DNA of 64,000 bases from Amphimedon queenslandica. Lineage: Eukaryota; Porifera; Demospongiae; Haplosclerida; Niphatidae. Position 1 is the first letter of the stretch; each line of letters begins with the position of its first letter. Under the pieces are notes generated by a model. It was not told the origin of the DNA. It made no database searches and saw only the letters and a list, made by a program, of their open reading frames with translations. Shown here piece after piece: positions 11,890-24,300 of the stretch. The position numbers and the translations under genes are program-made. The DNA is taken from assembly GCF_000090795.2 (NCBI RefSeq), contig NW_003546243.1, forward strand, positions 1,097,712-1,161,711, written 5' to 3'.

Positions 11890-14800
11890 ATGAGCACTGC
11901 TGTGGCTCTGCAGCTACCTATAAACTCAATGGAGACTAGCAATCAAATGAATGAGGAGGGATCTGGTTAGTTTAACATAGAAAAAGATAATAAGGAGACT
12001 GTACATTTGCTAATATGTCACTATTGCTATTACTAAGCAACTGAATTATTTTTGTTATTATTATTATTTTATTATTATTCAAACTAAATATATCAAATTA
12101 CATATATTTTCCCTTCTCTTTGACAGGTGATAATGTAATGGCTGAACTCCAAAGCAAGCTAAAAGGAAGAGGAAAGATCAACCCAACACACACGACCAGT
12201 ATAAGAATGTCAGGAGGGAGAGGAAAACAAGAAGAAAGTGTAGGAGAAGGGAGCTCCCATATCTTAAAAGAAGTCACTCTAAAGACACCTGTCCCACCAA
12301 CACTATTGCCTGAAGACACAAGCTCCTCAGGACCAGTGTCTGGTAAAAGTGTTAAGATGATGAAGCTGAGGATAGAGAGCACTTCACCTGATATTGAGTC
12401 TCGTCAATCAAGTGGTCAGAATTACTCACCCAATGACTGCAACCACACGCCTACCACTATTCAGGTTGATATAACAGAGAGACCTGACAATGTGGAATCT
12501 CCAAACGAAAATGAGAGAAAGAAGCCAATGGTTTTTTCTGGTCACTCTTTATCTTCTTCGTTTATACAAGACTCAAAGTCAAAGGCAGAATCTTCTCCCG
12601 TTAGAAAATATTCGGCTCCTCTAGATAAAGCAACATGCGTCGCTAAGAATAAAGGTAGTGTTTTTGTTTTGTTGGCATAAATTATATCTTGATATGTCTT
12701 TGTATGTAGCTTAATAGCCAATCAAGCATTGTGAGCATTTCCTAATGCAATCTTATTGTGTCTTTCCTTTAGCTTCAAACCTCAGTGCTGTGACTAAAGG
12801 GAAAGGAGATGGTGTTTCTGATGAGGGAGGCGTGGGAGTCAGAGAGCTGGCACGTATATTCAGTGCTCGGAGTAAAGAGACTTCAAAGGAGAAAGTGACC
12901 GGTTTACATCGAAAGACTGTACCAAAAGGTATACATTGGTCGGCCAGTAGCCAGTCCTCTCTTACACCAGTAGTGGGTGATAGATTGGGTGCTACTCCTG
13001 GTGAGAAAGGCAAGGCTGATCAAGAATGCAAACAGGATGACAGCTGTGTTAAGAGCAATTTCTCAAGCAAAACAGTCAAAGTAAAAACTGTACTACAAAT
13101 TTTCTGTAGTGCTATTTACTAGAATATCCTATACATTATACAATGTAGCTTGTTACTTGCAATATACAAATTAGATTTGGCAACTTGACAGATATTGGGT
13201 AGTATTTGTTGAGATGCATTTGTATGTATGCTGGACTCTTCTTAGTAGCAATATCATGTACTTATTGTTCCTATTCATTTGGTAGTACTAGTACATATCT
13301 TATTATTATCAGGCAGACTAGACAATAGAGGACAAATATAGTTCAATGGATGCATTGAACTAGACTAATAGATACTTGTCATTACCTTCTCTGTCACTTT
13401 AGCTTCTTAAATAGCTCAATACTTTACTATAATAAATTCCTTTTTAAGACCTTTTCACACTGACACACATTTTTAACTTAATTTTAAATGCTCCATTTAG
13501 CATTGTTAAATTGCTGATAGACATAGTACCGTATTTGACATGAAAGTACAGTTTGTTAGTTTGCATTATGACAACTCATTGAAGTGCATTAAACCACCTG
13601 TAGAGTGGTAGATGAGTTTGAAGTGACACATAAGCTAATTATAATGATATTTAAGACTATACATGGTATAGGGACTTGACATTAATGGAATATGTTAGCA
13701 TAAACAAATGAAACACTTATATGTACAGTATTTACTACTGTGATAAAGACTCATGCACAAATTGCATGTTCACTACTGGGCAATCCTGGTCATAGGTCTA
13801 CCATGAATGGTACAATGGTGCCATGGAATATTAGAATGGTATGTTCATTCATTACTGTTCAAAGCATTGTAGCAAGCACTTTGATGTTATATGATATCAC
13901 AGTCGCTAAAAAGGTGAAAGTAAATATTTACTCAACTCCCTCAAATTCAATAAATTCTACAGCTGCTTTCTTACGTATAGAACTCATTTGTTAATTAGTT
14001 TAGTTCCTAACGATACTTGGCATTATGCACTAACTTGTGTTTATTATAGGAACAACTGACGACTGTATCGCCCAAGAAAAACGATTCTCATTACGAGAAC
14101 ATGTTCGCTGGCGATTGGACGTCACCAACTAAACCCTCACCCAGCCAACCCTCTAATGGATCGGAGAAAGGAGCAAGGAGGCCAGTGCCAACACCTCGTA
14201 AGAGTACCTCACCTTCTGCCTCCAGCGCAAATGAATACCTCAAAGAAGAAAGATCAGACTCGTCAGAAGGAGAGAGTGAAGATGAGGAGTATGTCTATGA
14301 ACTGATAGAGGAGCTCAGGAAGAATAGAGATAGAGGCACAAAGGACCCGAATTGTCATAATTTGAAGAAACTTCAGTCAGAGCTAGAGTTACTAGAGGGT
14401 ATTATCAGCCTTCCTCCCCTAGGAGAGGATAAAGAGAGTGCAGAAACAAGAGAAGCAGTGGACCCACACACTACAGGCAAGAATAAAGCAAAAGTGAGCA
14501 AGTCTAGTAGCAGTGCTTCTTCTATTGCAAAGCGTAACACACCAAAGCTGCTCAAGGAATTGAGGAAAGGTGTGGTCACTGATGTAGAGAAACCTTTGGA
14601 AGAAGAATACATCACAATGAGTTCCATTCGTCCATTAATGCTAACACTAAGCAGCACTCAAGAAGAAAGCGAGTATCATACACCAGTGATACCTACTAAC
14701 AAAACTAACAGCAAGACTTCACTGAATAGTAATGCAGGATCACCAACAAGAACACCAAGTAATGCAATGAGAGGCAATGTCACTGCTTCTCCCGTTAATG

Positions 14801-17800
14801 TACGACCAAGCAGTAGCCTAAAAGAAGAGAAGGAGGAGAATAAAGAACAGAACAAGTACTTGACAATGAAACGTCCTACGGAAGAAGAAGAGATGAGCAG
14901 AGGAGAGGAACAAAACCAGTACATGACAATGAGGCATCCCTCCGTTTTACTGAAACCAGTGACACAGCAAGGAGGAGGAGGAGGAGCTGGGAAAGGATTG
15001 TCAGACTGGAAGAGAAGCCAAGGCTCAATTTTTGCATCAGAAATGATTAATTTCATGGATCAACAGGAGAGCCTCTATTGCAAGATACCAGAGAGACGAC
15101 CAATCACACTCGATGATATATCCTGCCCTACTACCGAATCATTATCAGACGACACTACAAGTGAGAAATACATTGACGTGTGCAATATTCCTTTCAAGCC
15201 ACACCCATCTCCTGTAAAACAGACCACGCCCATTAGCTCCAGGCATCAGTTTCCTCCTCCCATTCCTAATCGTCCTCTCGTTGGACCAGCAGCTCCTAAA
15301 ATAACAAGGTCAAATCCAATATTTTCATCAAAAGTGGGTAAGGACTCCATCCATTTTACAGGTGGGGATTTTCCGCCTCCACTTTTGCCTCCAAAGTCTG
15401 AAAGTCTTTTGAGAGAGCAGGGAATATTTGAGCCTTCAAAGAGTCCTCCACTAGTGGGAGGGAAAGGAGGAGGAAAGGTAAAATCAAAAAGTGAAAAGAA
15501 AGCGGGCAGAATCATCAACAGGTCTCCTATACTTGAAGCTCCTCCAAAACCAGACAGTGCAAAGAACTTGATACGAGCATTAAAGAAAGAAGCATTTGCC
15601 ACCAAATCAAATCCTGAGCCTCGTAGGCCACTTCCTCTTCCAGCTTCAGCGTCGGTTTCCTCTCGTAAGACAAGTGAAGCAGTAATGCCTGACTGTACCT
15701 CACTTGATAGTAAAAGCACTCCATTGCAGCATGCCACATCATCTCCCAACTTCCTGTTAGTAAACAAGCCTTCATCTCCCATACCTATAGCAGCTTCAGT
15801 TCCAACTGACACTCCAAAACTCTCCCTACTCTCTGGCTCCTCTCCTCCTCTTCCTCTTTTTTCTTCATCTCCTGGTTTTGAGCGAAAAGGCGTCGTGAGG
15901 CGTAAACAGAATAAAAAAGCTGCTGATATCAGTCGCAAGATAAACCGTGACTCACTAGCAGTTATACTGTGCAATAAAGACATCATAACAGAGCAACTGA
16001 AGCAGAAGAGCATTGATAGGAAAGAAACTAGAGCTGATTGGCTAAGTTCATCTCCCTCACACTCTCCCCAGAAAGACACTCTCGTTCATTCACTAGGACA
16101 GATACTTGTAGATATATCATCACTCCTTGATGATAAGGAAGATCATTTGAAAGATGACGGAGCAAATGATGAGGATTCACTTGTTGATCTGATTGAGAGT
16201 GAACTGAACGTTGCGCTACACAATAACCCGTCATACACCACCAGCTTCAATAACGTTAACTCTACTGAGGAAGATGAAGACTACAATGTTGTCATTACTG
16301 ATAAAGATGTACAAGATGTTGTCAAGTACTTTGACGAGAATCGGTCTGATGAGGTATATAATGTGCATATACCTTTTATTTTGTACAACTATGTTAGCAT
16401 ACAAACTGCCTTCACATTACGATAATAGAAACTTTTTTCATATCTAAACTACTATATCTTCCTTTATAGAGTGCGACTGATGATTTTGACTCTCCAAGAG
16501 CTCAAAACAAAGCTGCATTGTCCCGTTCATTCAGTGATGCAATGCTGATAGACTCTCCTGATGACATACTTCGCTCAGACAGTGTCTCCTCTCTGCCTGA
16601 TACTAATGACCACAGTTCATCACCTTCCGATGAAGAATACATGGAAATACTTGATGTCAGTAAATCCATTACTGTAGCTGCAGAGAAGCTTGCTATAAGG
16701 CGTGGCAGTTCCATTAACGCTCCTCTAATGCCGTCAGACAGGAAGCACTCGCTACCTAATGGAGTTGGTTATTTTACTAGTTCAGGCGGTATTATTACTA
16801 GTAAGACAAGTGGAGTTGTTGTTGAAGTGCCTCCTGGGGTTGTACCCAAAGGAAGGAGACAGAAACTATGGTAATGATGCATTAGAACTGCTAGCTGTAC
16901 TATAGTAGAAGTGGGTGGGATGAGAGCCTTTTATGTACACGAATTAGCAGCTATTGGTATTGTGGGTTTCTAATTTGTCTGTGTTAATAGTGTAAAGTAT
17001 GTGTTTTATATTTTTAATACTTTGTAGGTTTGAAGTCCATCAAAGCGTGTATAGGGACACTGATCCTGAAGATGCATATTCTGCATTTTCAAACCCAGGC
17101 AATGAGAGTAAAGTAAGTTATTGTAATTATTATACTATATCACTCTCTCTTCCTTCTTCCTATTTCTTTCCTTGATTGCATTTCTTTTATTTCAGTCAGA
17201 TAATATGAAAAAGAAAGAGAGTAAGATACAACTGAGTCCTATAGTGTTCATTGGTCCGCCTGATGCGATACTTCGTAAACCATTAAAGATTAACATACCT
17301 CACTGTGTGCCTACTGATACAAGTGCATGGCATGTCAAGGTAAAGTTATTTAATATGGAATCTCCAATACTTCAGTTCCAAGAGAATCCTGAACAGTTCA
17401 TGCATGTACATGTACTTTCCTATTGTGGTGGCATTGGCCGTCATAAAAGGAGAGGTGTCATACATAACCAATTACAAAATAATTGAGTGTACTATGAAGT
17501 AGTGGGTGCACTGCGTAGGACTTGCCTTATGCTTATAGTAATGTTTTAGTTTGTGGTTTATGCTCTGTATCAACACACTACCATCCTAACCTCACTCACT
17601 TTAGATAGCTATACCATATTTTTATGTATTCCATTTTAGATTCAAGGGCGTGGTCACAACAGTCGTTCCGATGAGTGGGTGTCATTAACTCAAGCCTCTG
17701 GTCATTTTCTTCCAAGACCAGGAACTAACAAGAAGAGTTTTAAAAATTCGACTTATCAGATTCACCCAAACTATGCCAGGATAAAAACGAAGATACCTGG

Positions 17801-19104
17801 CTGTTTCAGGCAAGTTACTTAAAATAGAACTGATGTCATTATCACATGTATCTATTAATAGGCTTGTTGGTCGTCCTATTGCACAGAATCCTAATAAAGT
17901 AGTAAAGAAGATGGTTTGTTCAATATACACAGAAACACAAAGAGAATCATCAGTTGATGATATGCCCACTAGAGTCAAAGTCTTTTTTGTTAATGCAGTA
18001 CTAGACTCAGTCGAGGTTTGTTATATTAGTATAACACTATTTATAATTTAATGATCTTCTAAAGCGTACAATGTTTTTATGTTGCATAAAATTTGAGCAA
18101 GTTTTAATTAAAATTGTTTAAAGTTCCTTCAAAAGACAATGAACTTTGACCTAATTTTTCCAAAAATGATAAGAATTTTTAATTTTTGTATTTGTCCTTA
18201 TGTCGTTTATCAAGTTTGAGTTGATTCCAATCAAATTTGAATTTTTTATGCATTTAAAAGTTGCTCAAAATTTTGCCAAAAATGAAAGGGAAAGAATTTT
18301 TCATTTTTATAATTTTTTCTAAAACATATACATGTCCTTATGTCATTTATCAAGTTTGAGTTGATTCCGATCAAATTTGAATTTATTATGAATTTTTAAA
18401 GTTGCTCAAAAATTGGGCAAAAGTCCCTGTACTGTAGTATAGGAACTTTGACCAAATTTCATTTTAAAAAGATATGAGAAAATTTTTCATTTTATTACGT
18501 TTACATATTACATTTTTTACATGTTTTTAATCAAAAAATATTGTAATTTTTAATTGGGATTTATTTCTTTTGTTTATTAATTTTTGCTTTTTGTATAGGC
18601 TCTTGACAGAGCTCTTACTAGTGAGGGGTACTCATGCTTAGAGAGAAATATACCAATGGTTGTATATGGCAACAAGACTGATCTTGAAGTATCCATCATC
18701 ACTGAGACCTTCCAGCAGAAAAGAACCATCTTGCACTCACAGGTGAGCTACTAATATTGCATTCTTTATCTTTAGTATAATTTTATAAGGCTTGCCTTAT
18801 ACATAAGGCATTGAATTAAAGCCTTGTCATTAATAATGATTAATTATATATGCATTGGAAGCATGCCCAAAAATTAGGATTGGTTTGCATTCCAATTGTT
18901 CTTTGCCAGTAAAATAAAGCTAATACTAATACTCTTTTTTATTAGGTTATTCCATATGCAATGTTTTGGAGAGCCACGCGAATTGGAAGTGCTCGAATTA
19001 CTCTTGATGTTGATGGTGCAATATTGAAAAGAAACAAGCTTCTAAAATTAACAGTTTCCCAGTCAAGCATGGAAACACTTGAGATGGAGTTTATGCTACC
19101 CTGA
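11890..19104 (+). CDS. large YxxM-rich adaptor with C-terminal ZU5 and UPA domains
   Basis: Exons 11890-11965, 12127-12654, 12773-13080, 14050-16353, 16470-16870, 17028-17112, 17196-17339, 17640-17809, 17862-18015, 18599-18742 and 18946-19104 join in frame to 1490 residues. Residues 1 to about 1180 are Ser/Pro/Lys-rich and probably disordered. They carry proline motifs (RRPVPTPRKS, PPPIPNRP) and tyrosine motifs HYENM (Tyr319), EYITM (491), KYLTM (574), QYMTM (595) and EYMEI (1129). The C-terminus has a clear ZU5 domain (VVVEVPPGVVPKGRR, then LSPIVFIGPPDAILRKPLKI) and a UPA domain (VVKKMVCSIYTE to the ending VIPYAMFWRATR...), as in UNC5, PIDD and ankyrins, but no death domain follows. YxxM is the classical docking sequence for the PI3-kinase p85 SH2 domain. 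Function as a membrane-proximal phosphotyrosine scaffold is inferred. One intron (17810-17861) is GC-AG. Confidence 0.88.
18060..18560. repeat. decayed MITE-like repeats in a ZU5-UPA gene intron
   Basis: Three diverged copies of the family core (tcaagtttgagttgattcc, aatttttaaagttgctcaaa) and one end motif (ccctgtactgtagtatagg near 18424) lie in the intron between 18015 and 18599. The orientation is opposite to the array at 3.2 kb. Confidence 0.7.
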
Positions 19105-19225
19105 GGATCATTCATTTAAATGACACTTTGCATGTTACACTCATTTTTCTGTTGTTTTTCTGTTATTTTTGTCACAGTTATTATTTATTATAACAATTAG
19201 ATTTAACATAACTAGCCCTGCCTCG

Positions 19226-21039
19226 ATGAAGTTCAAAGCCAGAGCATGTGTTCTCACCTTATTCTCGTTTCTGTTCTTTCTCTTTGTTTCTTATTTCATT
19301 CTTTTCACTTCAAAAGGTAATAAATGTATTATGCTTTAAATATTTGGCTGCAAACATAAAAATACTCTAAAATAATGTTTGAGCATGCACATGCTGCCAA
19401 AAACATAAAGTATGAGTAGGTCACATTCTTCTATGATAGACTATCATTTACTTTATTAGATAACTCAGGGTGGGTCCATGACAGAGGCAAACAATACTAT
19501 GACAAGAGTCGCTCTTTCGACCATATAAGGCATAAATTTCTTGTTATTGGTTCAATGAGTTGGATTGGTTCCTCACTGATAGCTCACATAGCAAGAGAGG
19601 ATAGAGGCAGGGTGGTAGGAGTGGAAGATTCACTCAATATTGAGCCTAACAAACTAAAGTGGTACAGGATAACCAGGTTGCATCAATTAGGAGTGCCTGC
19701 TTTGTTTGTTGATTTATCAAAAAACATAAGTGCCGAATTAATGATTGCAACACAGACCGTTGGAGTCAACACTAATAGTTATCATACTATAGTCTATATC
19801 CCAACAGCACTGTTTGATAAGAGAAGACTCAATGACACGGAGGTGTTAGCAGCACAATTAGATCACTTTCATAATTTATTGTTTTACGTCTCTTCATGCC
19901 CACATACAAAGTTAATACTAGTATTACCATCAATAAAGAGGGTACAACAGTCCCCAGTCCAGCGTTCATGGATTAGGGCATTTGAGCGACTACTATTATC
20001 AAGGAATAGTGGGATTACTAGTGCTTCCTTAGTAAGTGTAGGTGAAACATGTGGACCATGGAGTGATCCTCTTTATGATTTCATTGCTAGCAATAGTCTC
20101 TCATCTTGCTGTTGGTATATCTCAGATCTCACGAAGAAATTATATCTTTATATCAATAGTGAAGAGAAGGAATGGAAGCCTGCAGAAGATTGTCCACAAG
20201 ATTTTGATACAGTATCATCTCTAAAAGTTAAGGAGAGACAAATGGAAGACTGGAGAGAGTCTTATACAAAATACCTGTCACTCCAGACACAAAATGTCAC
20301 TGTGGGCCATTATTTGATGTTTAATTCTCATTATCGATGGGGTGCAAAGGCTCAGGCTAACAAGATGAGTTATATAGCAGATTGGTACTTATCTGCAATG
20401 AGATATACACAAAGCAACCTAACAATATTCCACGATCATCTAGAACAAGGATTTCAAAACAGACTTATTTTGTATTCTCAGGGAAGAACAGTATTTGTGA
20501 AAGTCAAGTCATTGAATAAGCGAATATCACATGATCAGAGATTCTATATGACATTCAATTACTTACTGGATCATCCAGAAATATATCAAATAGTGATGAC
20601 TGATATCAGAGACACTGTATTCAAGAGTGACCCAATGAGAGCAATGAGTATGATTGGAGACTATCTATTCATTGATAATGATGGTCCCTTTTACTTTAGA
20701 GTAAGTGATCTCAAGTGGTTGAAACAGATGACAGAGGTTTGCTACGAATGGTCTCCATTCCTAGAGGAAACGCTATTCATGTATGGATGCTTTGATAACG
20801 GTTTTATTGGAGGGTCCCGTCAAATGATGCTCTCAGTACTTAGCCACATGATAGTGCTACTGAATAAGGCTGATATCAGTTCAGTGTGCGATCAAGTGAC
20901 TGCCAACATTGTAGCTCATGGTTTCTTTTATGAATCCATGTATGCTGGCTACCCATTGACTAGTGGGTTTATGACTGGTATTACTGGGCCACAAGGCATC
21001 TGCATAAAACATAAACCCAGAGAGATTAAGAGGGTGTAA
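19226..21039 (+). CDS. type II membrane protein: degenerate epimerase-like domain plus glycosyltransferase-like domain
   Basis: Exons 19226-19316 and 19460-21039 give 556 residues. Residues 8-28 are a signal anchor (VLTLFSFLFFLFVSYFILF), suggesting a Golgi lumen protein. Residues about 45-250 resemble UDP-glucuronate 4-epimerase-like SDRs: VIGSMSWIGSSL at the nucleotide loop, RVVGVEDSLN after strand 2, and CGPWSDPLYDFI matching the family's YGPWGRPD segment. The glycine loop is degenerate and I cannot find a YxxxK catalytic pair, so activity is doubtful. Residues about 320-545 look like a nucleotide-sugar transferase: IVMTDIRDTVFKSDP (Asp412, Arg414, Asp415) is a DxRD-type metal/sugar site, followed by CFDNGFIGGSR. 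It starts 122 bp after the ZU5-UPA stop, with AATAAA at 21158. The fusion is read directly; substrates are unknown. Confidence 0.72.
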
Positions 21040-21339
21040 CAAATCCCCCCTGCCTCTTTTTTCTTCCTTTCCTATGAATGTGTGTTTACAATTAGTGTAC
21101 AATCTGTTTAGACTGGTTGCTAACCTTTGTAAGGCTTCCTGAGTCATCACTACTATAAATAAACCTTTATTCACTCTATCACTGTTTGTTAATAAATTCA
21201 ATTTTGTGCCAGTGAGTGACAGTGCCAGCTAGAGGAGAGGAAGAAGAACACAGTAACAAGTGGTAAGTCTACCAATGACAGTGCAGTCAATGAAGTTTGT
21301 ATGGATAGATAACACATTATAACCTGGTGCTTCTTCATA

Positions 21340-24300
21340 ATGTCAGACTATGCTGTTGAGATATCACAACACTCTAGAGTCATAATCCTTCAGGGGACTC
21401 TAAAGAAAGCTCCACAACTCAACAAAAGAGGAAGAAAAGTGAGTCACCACTATAGCATCATTACAATACTCATCATTTATAATTTATTGTTAAGAAATGG
21501 AAGGACAGGTACATTGTTCTACGTGCTTGCAAGACTCTTGAATGCTTCAAGTCAAAAAAAGCTCTGGAATCATCAAAATCTCCACGAAAAGTCATTGACA
21601 TACGCGAGTGCATTAACCTTGAGGTGGGACTGGAGTACAAGGAGCTCCAGCACATATTCAGTCTTGGGACTTTCAAGAGAGCTTTCTTCTTTGCAGCCCC
21701 TAGTGATGCCCTTATGCTCCAGTGGGTGGATAACATTGAGAAAGTAAAGAATGCCATTGAAGGTTAGTTTGATTGTGTGACCAAAAGGGCCGTCTTTCTC
21801 CTAATGGCACTGACACTTGTACCAATATACTTTGTAGGGAATGACACTGTGTTATAACACACACTCCTATTACCATTGGTGGTAGTGCTTTAATGTAGTT
21901 TGAGCTTGCATGGAGTGAGTGGGTTAGATTGATATGCCAATTTGCTAGCCTATACCTATACATATGATTTTACCTGTTTAGTATATGCCATTGGTGGTAG
22001 TGCTTTAATGTAGTTTGAGCTTGCATGGAGTGAGTGGGTTAGACTGATACGCCAATTTGCTAGCCTATACCTATACATATAAATTTACCTGTTTAGTATA
22101 TGCAGTATTTGAATTGTGTCTTTGCTATAAAGGGCACCTTGGCATTGATACTGGTGTATAATGTCTTGGCGATTGTCTTGTGGGAACGGGTCTTGCTTAT
22201 TATTAACACATCACCTTTACTATTCATAGAGCATCCTGCCATCTCTCTCATCCTTATATCCATCTATTTCTTTATCTCTCTCTCTTCTCTCTCACTGTGT
22301 GCTTAAGCCAAATTGTGTTATTTAATTCATTTCCTCTCTCCCTTCTAATAAATATCCCTTTGGTGGCATATGAAAGTTTGTATACAGAAACCTATAGGAG
22401 ACATCATTATGACAGTGAGCTTTTGCATGTACGTGTTCGTTTATTATTATGCTTTACATTATAATGTTGACACTGATGGACTATCTAATCAAGCAAAAAT
22501 AAACTGAGGCTACGAATATACAGAAACTGTAAATTGTATACATAAAAGAATAAGATCAACATCTCATGCAATCAATGACTAAGCTACACACAAAGAAACT
22601 TTTGTTAGAAGTCAAAATGTAACCAAAGAGAAGCTGCAAGTTGCAATGTATATAAGTGCTTTCCTTTCTTGTGTTATGTCATCTTGTTGTTTACTAGTTC
22701 TGATATATTTGATAACAAAATCCTTGGTATTTCTGATATTGTATTAGTGGATTCATAATTAGGTACTCTAGTATGTGTCTTATGAAAGGTGGGTCCCACT
22801 CTTCATCCTTTGTTGTGTCTTTTAAACTATTTGGTGGGTCATTCCATCTCGCTATATCTCCTCTCTGTTATGCATTAGAGTGCCTGTTATGGTATATTAC
22901 TATACTTTAGTTACCAAAAACACACGCACAATGCTACGCCAACTCACAACCACACACATCATGCTGTCATTGCTGATGAGACACAGTCATATGATTTATT
23001 GTTAAGTACAGCGGTGGCAAGAGCTGTATTTAGTAAATGACAGCTGGCAGTGTCTGTGGGCTTGTGTTCAGTTTTGGCAGTGCCAGGTACTTTTGTTGAC
23101 TGCATTTTTTGGATAGTATACTGCTGTGTTGTGCTTGTTGTATAAAGGGAAAGTTAATCCTAAGCCATTACTATAAACAACATTTCTAAATATTCAATAG
23201 TAAGAAAGGATATGACTCAAGCACATTACGCCATGTCATACTGATGCTGTCTGTCCCTCTATGGCTACTAAAACAAGTACCTTGGTCCTTGTTTGTTATG
23301 CATGTATATTTTCAACTGCTAATTGGTTCTCTGCTATTCTAATGCAGCTGTGTTTACTGTGCATATATGTCTTGTCTATTGTACGCTGGTTTATTTATAA
23401 TTTCCAACTCATGTTTGATATTTCAAAGACAAACCATTTGACTACCTCTTTGTTTGTCTTTTGTTTAGTCATTGAACCTGTTTACAATCCATACACTCCC
23501 AACAGCAACTGTTGGAGTCCTGTCAACCAAACATGCCTACTTATATTAATCATTGCCTTCTCATTTCTCCTTTAAGAGAACTACCTTTATACAGCATCTA
23601 GTATTCTTTGTCTTATGTACATTGCTAGCTATAAGATTAGCATTGTGTTGGCATTATAGTGTTGGCATTAGTAGCCAGTAAAGGCGTGACATACAGAGGA
23701 ATGTGTGTAGGTAGACATGATTCATCTACCAGGACAAACAACCCTCAGATACACCTCATCCTTGGATAGTGTCTTATTTGATATTGTCTTCCTTTTAATG
23801 CATTTTAATGCATAGCCTATTACATTACATGAATTAGACTAATCACTTGTTCCCATTAATTGTATTAAGTGCATATGTACATCCATCACCTGGTGCCATT
23901 TAGTATTCATTAGTTTGAGTGTCACCCATTATTTGTTCTCTTAAGCACTTAAGAGATACCAAACACCTTTTATCTTGCTCTATTGTTGAATATCAATCAA
24001 TGATCTCAAGAATTGATGATCTATATCTGTCAATCACATTATTCATTGTTACTGTCATTACAGGTGACAGGATCAGGATACTTGATATTGGTCTAAGAAA
24101 GAGCCCAATGCGTACTTTGGGTAGCTTGTGCACTAGCACGTCAATGTCAAAGATGTATTCATCCAACATGACCATCAGTCAAATGGGCTCCGTATCGAAT
24201 ATTAGTAAGTAGTATATGGAAGTATCTATGTTACTGCTACACTGAGATCATAGTTCAATATTTTAAATTATATTTATGCTGTATATTTGATTATTATTAT

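Noticed and set aside
15246-16079. 277-residue minus-strand ORF
   Set aside because: It is the antisense shadow of the Ser/Pro-rich ZU5-UPA exon; its Ser/Gly/Leu-rich composition and lack of splice partners argue against a gene.
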